64,000 nt of DNA from Margaritispora aquatica (GCA_007644065.1 VJWN01000014.1:1248270-1312269); one strand, 5' to 3'; counted from the stretch's first letter, positions 47,093 through 58,662 are shown. The notes: generated from the letters alone by a model not told the origin. Translations and numbers: made by a program.

Positions 47093-48615
47093 CTTGCTGA
47101 CAAACCTTGGTCGAGAATGGTGGATATTCATGATTCTCTAGAGGCGTCCTTGGAGGAAGGTTTCTGTGTCTGTGAGATTTAACACCAGACAACTCAATTG
47201 ATAGCTAGTCTTCCAAATATCCAAGTCTATTGATATGGTGCACCTTAGCTAGACTGTAAAGATGATTATGAATCATACGTTTGAAGTATTAGTTACATCC
47301 TGTCTGCTTATTCGCCAAAATTTCTGATATGCTACTTGCACCACAATATGTAAGGAACCATTCCCAATTGGTTTCCAGTTTTTCTCAAGAGTTTACAAAC
47401 GTCGGAAATATCAGGCTAGATAGTATAGATAGACCAGCAAAATCGACGTCTTGTGTGCGTGTCAACATAGTGTGAACGATACATATTGATACATATCGAT
47501 TGAATGGAAGATGAAAAGGATCAAGGTGTAAAGTGAGGATGGAGAGGGTGAGGTGAGAGAGTAATGAATTACGCACATCACGTGGTTTTAGATTAATCTC
47601 CATTCCTGAAATCACTAAAGGTCAGAAGCGGAACAACCCAATGTGCATACAATGATAACGACTTGAATCACCACCAACATCACAAACACGAATGTCCCCC
47701 GACTTTTTCAAGATATCTGGACTCACTAAGCTCATCGTCCACCTGAAACGCGATCGCTGAACCCATGCCCCGCAAGGTTCCCCCAGCGATGAACGATTGG
47801 GAAAATAGGTCGCTTCTACGAAATTTTCGTCATTTCCTGCTATTAGCAGTGATCTCGCAACCCGATTCCTGCTTCGCAAAAAGAAACATCGATATCATCT
47901 TCAGTCAGATGCTGTAAGCTTGGCAGATGGAATGCGCGAAGGCAGCAGGACCTTGGACGATAAAAAATAGGCACAAGGAGAGGCAATCACATCCTGTTGT
48001 ATCATATCCAGCCCCTGTGCACAAATGGCTCAAAAAAATACAGCTCAGATAATTCTTATACATTGAAGAAAGACCTAGAACTCGGCTCCATCTCAAAGTC
48101 CATCGGATGGCTAAATATGTTGCAGATGTTGGCTTGATATCCTTCGGGCAGATATACCACCTACCGTGCGAAGTTCTGACATCTTTGCATCCTCGCCGTA
48201 TCAAAACATTGAGTTTGTAACGAGGCAGTGACGATCTGCGTGCGTATAGCAGTCTTTCTCATACGAAATTCTTAGTTGTGTTATGGCCAGCGGCACATCA
48301 TACAACAGAAGATAGTTCTCGGACTTATCTGCCAGTGCTGGTAGTCATTTCATGACTGTCGGCATTGCCAACCACGTAAAGTACATATATTGACAGGGTT
48401 ATTTGGAGGAAATAACCCACGAACAGAGATCGCATTCCAATAGGCAGGATTCGAAGCTCATGTTGTTTCTTTGATATGTTATCATTGATCTTCGTCTGCC
48501 AAAGTTATTATTGCAAAGTGTGCCATCCACTCAAAGGTATTTGTCAGTGCCACTCCCATCACTTAGAAACAGGAACCCATCCTCATACCCCAAGCGAGAA
48601 TTTCTATATTTCATA
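47093..48615. other. Intergenic region, 1.5 kb
   Basis: 3' flanks of two convergent genes. Open frames are under 100 codons and motif-free. No RNA gene or repeat of note is seen. Confidence 0.6.
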
Positions 48616-49314
48616 CTAATAATCTACATGAAGTGCGGCATTCTCTATCTGTGTTTGATGCAATTGAATTCTGAGGCTATAATGGTCAGTATCAGAGTTG
48701 GACTACAACATTCTTGAGCTCGAGGCATACCTGGTGATCACCGAGTGTAGTTCCGAGATCTGAACTTGAAGGTTCCGGGCATTTTCTTCGGCTTTGATCG
48801 CTCTCCCTTCAAATGTATTGCGTTCCTCCATTCGCCGTTGACGATAAATACGTTGAGAATTTCTGTTTTGCGTCCTCCTTCGCTGTTTCATTGGTCAACA
48901 AATGCTGTATTATGCGAATAAAGATCACAAACCTGAATTCGATTCATATTTGTGTCTCGACCCGTCTGTAACGGATATCGTGGCCTGCCTGTTGACCTAG
49001 CTTTTGGAGCATTGCTGTTGGTGTGGGCTTCACTTGGAGATTGAGTGGATTCGGTGCTAACCCCCGATTGAGTACTGGCTCCAGAAGATGAATCCCGTGG
49101 TTTGATGTTAAGGCTATCGTCAAAAAACTGCTGCTATATATAAGTCTGTGGCATAGTGATTTGTGAACATTTGATTGCACACCTCGGTTGGATAGTAATC
49201 ATCCCAAAAGGCACCTGAAAGCTCAGGGACATCTGGCACATCAGCATTAATGTCCTGTGTGAGAAGATCCATTGTGAATTGATCTTCCAGTTGAGGCCAT
49301 TCGAAAAGATCCAT
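48616..49314 (-). CDS. bZIP transcription factor, four exons, 180 aa
   Basis: Exons in transcript order are 49314-49183, 49130-48933, 48882-48731 and 48676-48616. The introns are 52, 50 and 54 nt with GT-AG ends and compatible phases. The N terminus is acidic (MDLFEWPQLEDQFTMDLL, ELSGAFWDDYYPTE), like an activation domain. The basic region is QRRRTQNRNSQRIYRQRR, with the N-x7-R signature. Counting heptads from it gives F, A, L, L, L, T, L, so the zipper is real but starts weakly. The last intron splits the zipper (HSVIT-SLRIQLHQTQIENAAL). It should act as a nuclear dimer. Intron 1 ends with CAGCAG, so two acceptors three bases apart are possible. The protein is small for a fungal bZIP. Targets are unknown. 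The nearest gene, divergent, is another regulator at 50265. Confidence 0.85.
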
Positions 49315-50264
49315 TTTGTTTTATGTTGCTAAGTACTTCATTTTGCAATCAAAGAATGATCTTTGCGGGTGATTTATATCAATCATGGCCCCAGAGGCAC
49401 GACCATGCTTTTATTCATCTCCACCTTCTTCCATCACTTAAAGACGGAGTTGCTCCTGATAATGAGGCTAACTGCGATGTTCTAAGCAGCAAAATCACGG
49501 TCAAGATGTCGAGATGGTCTAGGCATTCTGCCCCTCTTGACATGACAGGTCCTGAGAGGCTTGATTGAGTGAAATACTAACTGCTATGGCACGATTTTCG
49601 AAGTCCAAGGATTAGATAAGCTTCTATTCTCCGTCATTGGCATGTAACTTTTGTGGCTGAACCCTATTTAGGAAATTCACATGGGGAGCAAGAACCGGAT
49701 CTGAATATGCAGAATTACCCGATAATATGCAGCATAAGACCTCGCAGCTCGCTTGTTTGTCAGCAGATCGATCTCTGGTGGATTTCGAACCAGGCCAATC
49801 GCTTAACTAGTACCCCGCGCCAATAGCAGAGATCATTGGTGTCAGCGTCCATTGGGCTTTTCAAGGGCAAGCAGTCCGGAAAACAGCCAGAGGAGATTTG
49901 TGATCAGTGCCCTTATACCGCATAGCTTGCGGTAGCATCTCAGAAGCAGTCAGCAACGATTTGAGCACTTCATAGCATATTCCAAAGGGACTGAAGGCTA
50001 CAAATCGCACGTAATCTTCGAACCCTTTCTTGCATCTTCTCAGTAAGCGATTTCACTGTGCTTGTTCCTTTGAAGCCTCGGGCATCATAGGCCTACGATA
50101 TCTGTTGTGCTCAGAAAGCCACATAACTTGTCTGGGCTCCTCTGTTCGCCAATAAGAATCGCCATCTTTGATTGTTCCACGCAAAAGCAATCCAGGCATG
50201 CACACAATCGACGGCCAAGCAAGGATCAGTATAAGTGCCGCGATTCAGACTTATTGAACACACG
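49315..50264. other. Divergent intergenic region between two regulators
   Basis: Shared promoter region of the bZIP gene and the fungal transcription-factor-domain gene. It contains one tRNA-like segment at 49770-49834. No protein gene is supported. Confidence 0.55.
49770..49834 (-). tRNA. tRNA-like remnant, possibly Ser(CGA)-derived
   Basis: On the minus strand a 65-nt segment is enclosed by a perfect 7-bp stem (GATCTCT/AGAGATC). It contains a D-arm-like TTGGCGCGGGG...TTAAGCG and a TGG-TTCGAAA-TCCA loop. That loop can be read as a Ser CGA anticodon loop, or as a B box with one extra A. It is shorter than a working tRNA and lacks a second clear arm, so I regard it as a relic. Confidence 0.25.
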
Positions 50265-52400
50265 ATGGAACAGGTCAATGAGGATGCAGATAAGCCGCAG
50301 AAGAGGGCTCGCGAGAAACCAAAATTTAAAATATTTGAGCCTTCTACAGGCAGTAAGTGCCTTTACACGAAGAACTTTAACCAATTATCTGACGGAAGTT
50401 TATACAGGATTCAAATTTTAAGTCTTCCAGTATCTGCATTACCAAAGAGCATGTCTAATTATTATTCAGGGCGACGAAAGACACTTCAAACTCTGATACT
50501 TCATTTACATTCATTAATACGGACAATGATTCTATCGCACCACACGCAAGACGGGCTGCTCGATCCCATATTACACGCAGGGTGCGGGGCAATCTCCATA
50601 GGAGGTCAGTTACCGAGTCTGGGGATGAGATTGAGTTAAAAGCAGCCTCCTCAGGCTCTCACGATGTAGAACTTGGAAATACGGCTGTTAGTGATCAGCG
50701 AGGTCGAGCAATTTCATCTCAAATATCCGCTAGTAATGCCACGCAATCATTGGTGATACATGGTGCCAACCGAAAGATTGGGTTGTTAGATGTGTTCAAT
50801 AGAGATTTGGCCAATGTACGAACATCATCTTCGGAAGCCGAAGGTGGTGTAGCTGCAAGCATTTTACCACAGCTAGTACCTGCATTTGGTGGTGATTTCC
50901 CTGTCACCTCTCACTCGCTACAGTTGCTTCAGTTCTGTACGTGCGCTTCACTTTCACACCATCTCAGTCCTTATGCATTACTTGAGGCTGATGGATTGCA
51001 GCCATTCAGGTCGTTCTCAAATCATCAACACCAATGAGCAAGGCGGATGAAAGTGACTGGTTCATTCAAGCCACTCACAATGCAGCGCTATTTCGAGGTA
51101 CTCTCCTTCTGGCCACAGCGCATCAGGCTCTGCTCCGAAATATACCACTTCCTCTTGAGTGCTACCAGCACCAGAATGAGTTGATTCGGAATATCAACTT
51201 GAATCTGGATGTTCCGGAGAAACAGCTCGGTCAGCATACCGTTGCTGCTGTGCTATGCTTAGCAGCTGTTGAGGTACATCTTCTGTTCATATTCTCTGTT
51301 AGTAATCAAAGTTAATGATGTAATGTCAGAATATCACGAGCCCATCCACGGGTAGGTCAATACATATGCAGGGTTTGCGACAAATTATGAATATCAGGTC
51401 TGAAAGAAGTGTCCCACATATGCCTTTTTATATTTACGGGTTCTTGCACTGGTATGTCACAACTTTTTCTCGTGGTGTCTGTCTTGATAATCTTGACCAT
51501 ATCAAAGACTTTGTATTGCACAGCTTTCATATCTCGTCTATTTCTTTCTAATACATCAAGCAGTCAACATATCTAGCTTTTCTATGGATCACAACTTATA
51601 TGACCATCTGCACGAATTCACAGGGTTTATTGACACTTCACAGGGTCGATCTTAGCCATGCATCTGCAAACTTCCTTCCCTCACTCTGCGACGGATATGG
51701 TCTTCTTCCACCAGACGCAACGTTGCAGCAAGAGAAAGACTTCCACGCCAGTCTCGACTTGCAATGGAAGATAGATTCATACAAACAGCCCGCTGTTGAT
51801 TATCCAGGCATGGATACCTTGATGAATGCACTCTTTCACCGTTTGAAACAGCTGTCAACACTCGCTTCCTTTCTTCACAACTCCACCACCAATTCTCTAC
51901 TTCATCAACAGCTACTTGAGCATACTCTGCTCCTCGAACGACAAGTCAACGCATCGACTTGGTCACCGAAAATCTGCCACTTACGGATCACAGATAACGA
52001 TGTTGTACGAGTGACTACCAAGACCTGGCATTGTGTTGTGCTAACCTATATCCATGTTATTCTTCGCAAAGCAATCTTGACTTCTCGTGTAGTTCAAAAA
52101 CTCGTTGCGCGAACCAAAGAAGCGCTCTTTGGGTTGGAAGAGCGAGAGCTGTGGTCCCTATTTCCCAAGGAGTTGCTACTTTGGACGTTACTTGTCGCTG
52201 GGTCCGCATCAACAGTAGTAGATGATGCCACTTGGTTTTTGCGGATGCTGGTGCGATGGAAGGTTGAGGTCGGTATGAATGGGAGAGGCTGGGAGGATGT
52301 TAAGAGCGTGATAGAAGGGCATGCATGGGCTATGCATCTGTGTGAGGGGCCCTGGAGGAGGTTCTGGGATGCTGCTGGTGAGGTGGAGGTTTTCGGATGA
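50265..52400 (+). CDS. Fungal transcription-factor-domain protein without zinc cluster, about 569 aa
   Basis: Proposed exons 50265-50356, 50470-50936, 51002-51273, 51330-51451 and 51644-52400. The middle joins are well supported (GTACGT...TTGCAG; GTACAT...GTCAG; GTATGT...TTCACAG restoring GFLHW-VDLSHA). The first join is uncertain: a GTGCCT donor fits frame, while a stronger GTAAGT at 50353 does not give an open product with the obvious acceptors. The N terminus has a basic ARRAARSHITRRVRGNLHRR segment preceded by FTFIN, as in fungal regulators that lack Cys6 clusters. The middle (DWFIQATHNAALFRGTLLLATAHQALL) and the C-terminal half match the Fungal_trans_2 type. It is probably a nuclear regulator; the target is unknown. 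It is divergent from the bZIP gene. Confidence 0.75.
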
Positions 52401-54340
52401 TTCGGAATGGTGACTTTCTCCAACGACGTATTATATTTTCGGCCTCAACAGCCTCTATACAGAATTTCACGAGTCTTACTTCTTGAGGTATATAATAGAC
52501 TCAAAATCAGAGCTAGATTTGCCCGATCGCTTTGTCTACCTACCACTGTGTCACCAGTCTGAAATCAGCCGGTCTTTGGCTCGACACTCCTCAGCTACCT
52601 CAAGATACTTCGCATGCTTCCTTCAATTTCTCGTCAGGCAGCATCTTCAATGCCGAAGCCTTGCATTCTCAACCTTCGCCAAGTGTCTTGACACTAACAT
52701 CTCGAAAGTCTAATTCGAGCTACCTATTTTCATGTGAAACAGTTCTCCCTTCTCATCCTATGCTAGCCATCCTATGTACTGTCAAATATGCTTTTTTTTG
52801 CTTCCTTTAAGTCCCTTTGGGCGTTCAGACTACTTCTTCAGCCCAGTGTCTTCAGCTTTACTTGTTGCCAAAATCGAACCTCATCCTGTGGGCGTCCACG
52901 TGACATCTTTTATTTCGTTGCAAGAAGATTTCTCTTGCTGTGTTGGCTCCTTTTGGCTTTTCTTCTCATCCTCTGACTTGTGTGTCTTATTTCTGTGACT
53001 AATATTTTGGAGCAGATCTGTGGTGTTTAGCTGCGAGGTGAAGTAAGATGGCCAATGGTCATTCCACTGTCACGAGACGGCAGTAACCGACTTGGCCTGG
53101 GGCTGTTGGAAGGAAGCGAGAAATCCCTTTCTTTTCTTTAAATAGAAATGTGGAAGCGAATCATAAGCTTCAACATTTAGAGGTCTTAGATCTAACTATA
53201 GGGTAATTGGGTGATTGAGGGTAGTTGTTATCATTGGAGATGAATGTCTTTCTTTGTATTTGCATTGCTTCAACTAAGGTAGTCTTTACTGAGTATGAAC
53301 AAAGCCTTGATTTCGCCGACAGTTGAGAAGATTGACCTATTCATCTCTAGTCAGTCAAGATGGAGAGCAGGGCAATTTATTCTAGGATATGAGACGCATC
53401 ATGACTTTGTCTGCATGCTTTCTGTACATTTTAGAGACTATATCAAGCCTTGACACTTAACTCCGAAGTGATATGGTAGAATGGATATATGCCAGAAAAA
53501 GGAATTCACCCAGCTTTCATCTCCTCCAATCCATTACAAAGAATTACTCAATGCGGTATTCAAACTCCTCGTATTGATTTAAGCTTCGTACTCCCTCAGA
53601 TGCACTTGAACGCACCACCCAACAGTGATGCCTTCGGTAGCACATCCGACCCCAGATCCCAAGCTCGGCTGATTCCGATTCCTTCTCTCTGCTCTTCTCC
53701 TGATCATCCAACTGGAAAGTAGCCAACTCGTCGCTATAAACAGAATCTACACGCCAAGTCCCCAAGGCTGAGCCGCCATATTTCGCTGGCGTGACTTTAT
53801 TTGTCCACACTGAGCTTAAGGCTTGTACGACATCAGTTGTGATTCCCTCTTTGCTACACTGTATTTGCTTTCGTCGCTTGAATCTCGTGCGTAAGGCGGA
53901 TCTCTGAACTCTGTTGGGAGCAAGTGATGTATGTATGCGAGGTGTAGGGCCAGCTTGAATCCTGCCTAGAGGAGATCTGGATGTGATTTGGTCGAGGAGT
54001 CGAGAGATGGAGATGTGGTGGAGGCTGTAATGGTGTTTCTGGAGGTTGTGTGGAGGAGAGAGGGGTTGGCACCTGAGTCTGGTTCTATCTTTGGAAACTG
54101 AAGGCAGATTTGGGAATGATGGAGAAGATGGGTATTGTCCTAGCTTCTGAGACTGAGGGCTCGAGGATCTATAAAGTGAGGGCTCCTCGTCTTCAATTCC
54201 AAATTCATCTCATCATCAGCATCAGCAGCATCTTCATCTTCATTCACATAAACACTAGCAGTCTCTCAAGCTTCTTTCAAACTCAAATCTTCTCCAAACC
54301 TTCAAATTTACATCTCACCTCACCCAAAAAACTATCCAAC
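52401..54340. other. Intergenic region, 1.9 kb
   Basis: No supported gene; frames are short and motif-free. The CT-rich tract at about 54180-54330 is the likely core promoter and leader of the secreted DUF4360 gene. Confidence 0.6.
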
Positions 54341-55101
54341 ATGCATTTCACTCAAATCGTCGCCTTCACCTTGGGTCTCAGTGCTACCGCCTTCGGTCTC
54401 GTAACTCCTCGCGTCAACCCCTCAAAGGTCAAGATTCACGGCATCTCTCTCCTCGGAACTGGTTGCCCCGCTGGTACCGGCGACGTGCAAGTCGACGCTA
54501 CCGGAACCCTCTTCGAGGCCACGTTCTCCGCCTACGTGGTGCAGACCGGTCCAGGAACCAAGGCTGCTGACTGGAGAAAGAACTGCAAGTTGACCATGAA
54601 CATGGAGTTTGATGATGGTTTCCAGTATGTCTTTCCATTACCATATCTCACTTGCAAGTATTGTAAAATATTGTCTTAGCTGCTAACGAGCGACCGATAG
54701 ATTCACCATCCTCGAGACACAGATGAAAGGCTTCAAAGAGATTCCCTCCGGCGCTGCTGGTGTCTGCAGCAATGTATTCAGCTTCACTGGCTCCTCCGAC
54801 TCCGTAACTTACAGGCTTCCACTGCCAGGACCAACATCTGGTAACTTCATGTTGCCCTCTTCACCTTCCATTACTTCTTGGTCTCCATGCGGTGGCCAGA
54901 CTGCCATCTTGAACATGAATACTCAGTGCAGCTTGAGCCCAACTCACTTGCCTGCCTTGATTGCTGTGAGTTTTGATTTTTCTTCCCTTTTGCCGACATG
55001 GTACATGTAAAAGGATCATGAATACTGACTTGGAATAGGTCGATTCTGTCAGCGGCAAACTCCATGTCAAGTTTGCTGTTTCCTGGAGACAGTGCCACTA
55101 G
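54341..55101 (+). CDS. Secreted DUF4360 protein, 203 aa
   Basis: Exons 54341-54624, 54701-54965 and 55039-55101. Intron 1 (76 nt) starts GTATGT with a GCTAAC branch. Intron 2 (73 nt) starts GTGAGT with a TACTGAC-like branch. The start ATG opens a signal peptide (MHFTQIVAFTLGLSATAFG). The mature part follows the DUF4360 pattern: GTGCPAGTGDVQVDATGTLFEATFSAY, a WRKNC cysteine, MKGFKEIPSGAAGVCSNVF and a closing SWRQCH. Cysteines are at conserved places and probably form disulfides. DUF4360 proteins are secreted and common in fungi. Their activity is not known, though some are proposed as effector candidates. The upstream region has a typical leader. Confidence 0.92.
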
Positions 55102-56139
55102 AGGTGCCAAGTAATTGGGCCTTTCTGTCATAGGCTAGATTGGTAGTGCGCTTGTGGTGGTTAGAATGGTTCTGCGATGATTCGGAGTTCCTGGCGAGAG
55201 TTTGGTAGGGATGCATTAAGGGTTGGGATTCAGGTCACTCCTTTTCTTTGTGGGATATTTGGTTGCGTTTGATTTTACATCCGGGCTTTCATGACATTCC
55301 CTTGGTATGGTAATTGGAATTGGATTATGATTATGATTATGATTAGCTGCGTTACTTGGCAATTGCCGCAAAAACGGATCTTTTAGTCTACCAAATCATG
55401 GTCTTATCGAATTTGCTTTGTGAAGTTATTGATTTGACATTTGTCTCATATGTGACAATGCCCTAGAATGAAATGAATAATTGCAATCCCTTTTTGGCTC
55501 TAGATTAAGCGAGAATCATTATTTTGAAAGCCTGCCTACAGTGTCCTTACATAAACCAGTATCGTAAAATACAATACGGATAGAGGATCGAGCCATTGTG
55601 AATAAGTATGTCAGATCTTGAACGACATCCAAAAACCTAAGACGAAACAAGGGTCCAGTGGAAATTTTGGAAATTTCGACAACAATCAGATTTGTTATAA
55701 CAATTTTTTTCTAGCAACGATAGGCGGAATTACAGCCCCAAAAAAGCGAACTAAGATTATCTCTAGTCTGATACCAATATTGGTAATGTTATTATACTAT
55801 TGGCAATGTTGTTATCGAATAACTTTAGGTAATACGGAAGTATGGAGTGGTAACATTACCTTATCTTCTAGAGTATGCATATTGATTTCATTGGTCGATA
55901 GTCGAGCAGGGTTCTATCATGTGACTTGAAAGCTAGTCGGGGTCTGTGTTTTGTGTGTTTGTTTACATCCCGCATATTTTTGGTAGTCGCGAACTCTCAA
56001 TATCCTCATCGAACTCAGCTCCAAAGTATTCTCACCACAACGTCCGCCATTTGCCTCCCTCAAACCCCAGATAGGCTTTAAATTCAATCAACTACCTCCC
56101 TTAATTCCAGCAATCGATTCATACAAAAAGAACATAGAT
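55102..56139. other. Intergenic region with AT-rich inverted repeats
   Basis: No supported gene. An AT-rich block at about 55600-55900 carries a perfect 10-bp inverted repeat, GGTAATGTTA (55782-55791) and TAACATTACC (55851-55860), and a 12-bp palindrome ACCAATATTGGT at 55772-55783. A (ATGATT)n run lies near 55325. A degraded mobile element is possible but not shown. Confidence 0.5.
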
Positions 56140-58662
56140 ATGGCGAACGCGGATCAGCGATCCAGAAGCAGGAAGATCCGCGACCTCAGTCGCGAGATTG
56201 ACCACAGAACCCATTCAATCGCTTCTTCGACAGGTTCTAATCATGGAACTGTTACTATGGACCTTACATCTGTCTTCAATTACTCGGAGCTGGATCCTAA
56301 CGACGACGAAATATTTAGCTCAACTAACAAGTTACAATATACTCCCGCAACGAGACGTCCCGAAATCCGCGACACTGCAAAGAAGTATGGCAGATGGTCA
56401 CCTCGCAGAGAACAGACACCAGTCATAAATACATCAATTATGGATCAGGCTTTCAAAGACTTCTCGGGGACAGCTGGTGGAAACAGCAATACGTTCACAC
56501 TTGAGCTTCCTCGGAGCGCGCCCAGAAGTCGGTTTCAACCATCACCAGCTCCCGAAGACGAATCCCTTCTGGGAACAGTAGTTAAAGCATCCATTGAACA
56601 CGATAAAGAAAACACACCTCGGTCGAAATCTCAAAGTGCTCAGAAGCTCTCAAAGGGTTCGTCTCTGAAAGGTTCACCATACATTTCTCACGCAAGTCGG
56701 AATGTGAATGGTGAACGGAAAACACTTGCAGAGCTCCATGCCCAGGTCGATGACGATTCAGAAAACTCACTCTATCTCAACGAGCGGCCAGAGACTCTTA
56801 CTCTGCCTTCCAATAGTCGTTTTGCTAAACATCAATCTACGATCCCTACACTTCAAGAAATTCTCCAACCACAAGCCTCTCCAAAGCCCAACTACTTTTC
56901 TCAGTCACAAAAGCGCAAGTCTTCTGGTCCCTTACCATCTGCGATCCAAGGACATCAAGTATCAGGGTCCAATGGTAAAATCTCCATTCCAAAACAACGT
57001 CGTCAACCTTCTGCTGCTGCGGTGCGAGCTCCAAGTCAGGTACAAGAACAGCGCATATATTCTACTGCGACCTCAGCCCAGATGCAACAACTTCAAGTCA
57101 CCAATACATTTGCGTTTGATCAATCACAAGTCTCCAAGACATCTCCCACCGAACTGCTCCCAGAAGAACCTGCGCGACGACGCTCTCAGCCCGAATCCTC
57201 TTTCCTCTTCACGCCAACTTATGCGCCTCAGCCTGACACCCCAGTAGCGGAAAAACGAACGCGACACATAAGATCCAACTCCAATCCCACACTCCCCACC
57301 CAGACTTTTGTCATCCCAGCAGAATGCGCTGAAAAGACAAAGCCAATCGATGTTCGTGTTCCTGTCATGGTTAGGGATGGGAAGGTTGAAGCACCACCTG
57401 TTCGACGTCGCCGAAGCCCTATTGATGGTATTGTCATTCCAGACGACGAGGAGGAGTTATACCGAATGATCATAGAATTACATGGCTCGATTGGTCAGCT
57501 GCAGGGTCAGAACGAGAGCTGGATTGTCAAATTCAGTCAGTTACAGCAAGAGCATGCCGCAGAGTTGGAAATACTGAGGGCTGAGATTGCTAGCATGCGT
57601 GTGGCCCAGCAGCAACAGCAGAAGGAAGTGACTCGAGAACAAACACGATACGAGGACGATACTCGTGCCTCATCTCGCGGGGCGCATTCTCGTCGTGTAA
57701 GCCGAGCTTCGTCTCGTGCGACAACTCGAGTCGAAGAGTTGGAGGAGAACACTCAAAACACCCAGAATCAAGATTCAGAGAATTTCACTCAGCGTACGAA
57801 TCTTCAGGATGATCTGACACGAGCTTCATCCAGAGGCTCTGTAAGTCGGCGCATTGATGAATCTGTTCGCAACACACAAACTACAAATGTTACTCGAGAT
57901 ATCAATACCCGGGCATCTTCTAGGGCATCTGCGCAATACCATGAAGAACCTAGAGAGCCTCTAGATGAGCTGACAGAAGAGGTGAACACTAGAGTGTCTA
58001 AAGTCCAGTCCAGGCAAGATCCAGAAGTTCGCCAGAACCATCAATCTATTCCTGAACCTACCCAGAATATGACATCGGCGTACATCATTGAGGACATTGA
58101 AGCCAAAAATGATCATCCAGTATTATCCAACAATGCTAGGCAAGTTCTCGATGGACTCTGTGGCCACAATTGCAATAACTGCAAGATATGCGTTCGGGTT
58201 GCCTCATTTCATCTAAAGGCTGGTGCTAAGTATCCTAAGCAAACTGTTCGCACCGAGAAACCTATCCCATCTTCGCAGCGAGATTTGCCATATGAGGATG
58301 ATCCAACTATTCGACCAGTTCGTGCTCCAGGAATTGCATTAGCCTCTGTTATCAAGGGCTTGGAAGATGAGATTACACACTTGAAGAGGCGACACGCCCA
58401 AGTCACCAATTTGTACCACCGTCAGGATCCAGCCATCAAGCGGAAGGAGAGGATCATGATTTGCGAGGAGATGGGCCAGTTGAAGTCAATGATTGATGTC
58501 AAGTCTGACCAGGTTTACGATTTATATGATGTACTGGAAGGTCAGCTCGAAGCTGGACAGATGATGGAGCAGTCTGCTATTGACATCACGGTCATGGAGG
58601 CCAAGGAGGAGGATGATGACACTTTGCCATGGGAGCAGGTCCTAGATGAGGAACAAGACTGA
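56140..58662 (+). CDS. Ppc89/Cep57-like spindle pole body protein, 840 aa
   Basis: Intronless frame from an ATG at 56140. The N-terminal half is Ser/Pro-rich and disordered, with a conserved TLAELHAQVDDD box near residue 193. A coiled coil begins near 437 (DDEEELYRMIIELHGSIGQLQ). Repeated RASSR motifs run from about 510 to 600. A Cys/His box (CGHNCNNCKIC) lies near 671. The Cep57 microtubule-binding type region near 728-800 reads ALASVIKGLEDEITHLKRRH. This layout matches fungal Ppc89-like proteins, which anchor spindle pole body components and bind microtubules. Identification by the Cep57-like domain is good; the assignment to Ppc89 itself is inference. The many Arg-x-Ser-Ser sites suggest kinase control. 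Confidence 0.82.
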   Translation: MANADQRSRSRKIRDLSREIDHRTHSIASSTGSNHGTVTMDLTSVFNYSELDPNDDEIFSSTNKLQYTPATRRPEIRDTAKKYGRWSPRREQTPVINTSIMDQAFKDFSGTAGGNSNTFTLELPRSAPRSRFQPSPAPEDESLLGTVVKASIEHDKENTPRSKSQSAQKLSKGSSLKGSPYISHASRNVNGERKTLAELHAQVDDDSENSLYLNERPETLTLPSNSRFAKHQSTIPTLQEILQPQASPKPNYFSQSQKRKSSGPLPSAIQGHQVSGSNGKISIPKQRRQPSAAAVRAPSQVQEQRIYSTATSAQMQQLQVTNTFAFDQSQVSKTSPTELLPEEPARRRSQPESSFLFTPTYAPQPDTPVAEKRTRHIRSNSNPTLPTQTFVIPAECAEKTKPIDVRVPVMVRDGKVEAPPVRRRRSPIDGIVIPDDEEELYRMIIELHGSIGQLQGQNESWIVKFSQLQQEHAAELEILRAEIASMRVAQQQQQKEVTREQTRYEDDTRASSRGAHSRRVSRASSRATTRVEELEENTQNTQNQDSENFTQRTNLQDDLTRASSRGSVSRRIDESVRNTQTTNVTRDINTRASSRASAQYHEEPREPLDELTEEVNTRVSKVQSRQDPEVRQNHQSIPEPTQNMTSAYIIEDIEAKNDHPVLSNNARQVLDGLCGHNCNNCKICVRVASFHLKAGAKYPKQTVRTEKPIPSSQRDLPYEDDPTIRPVRAPGIALASVIKGLEDEITHLKRRHAQVTNLYHRQDPAIKRKERIMICEEMGQLKSMIDVKSDQVYDLYDVLEGQLEAGQMMEQSAIDITVMEAKEEDDDTLPWEQVLDEEQD

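Noticed and set aside
53489..53722. 77-codon plus-strand frame
   Set aside because: Short and proline/serine-rich, with an equally open antisense frame. No family resemblance.
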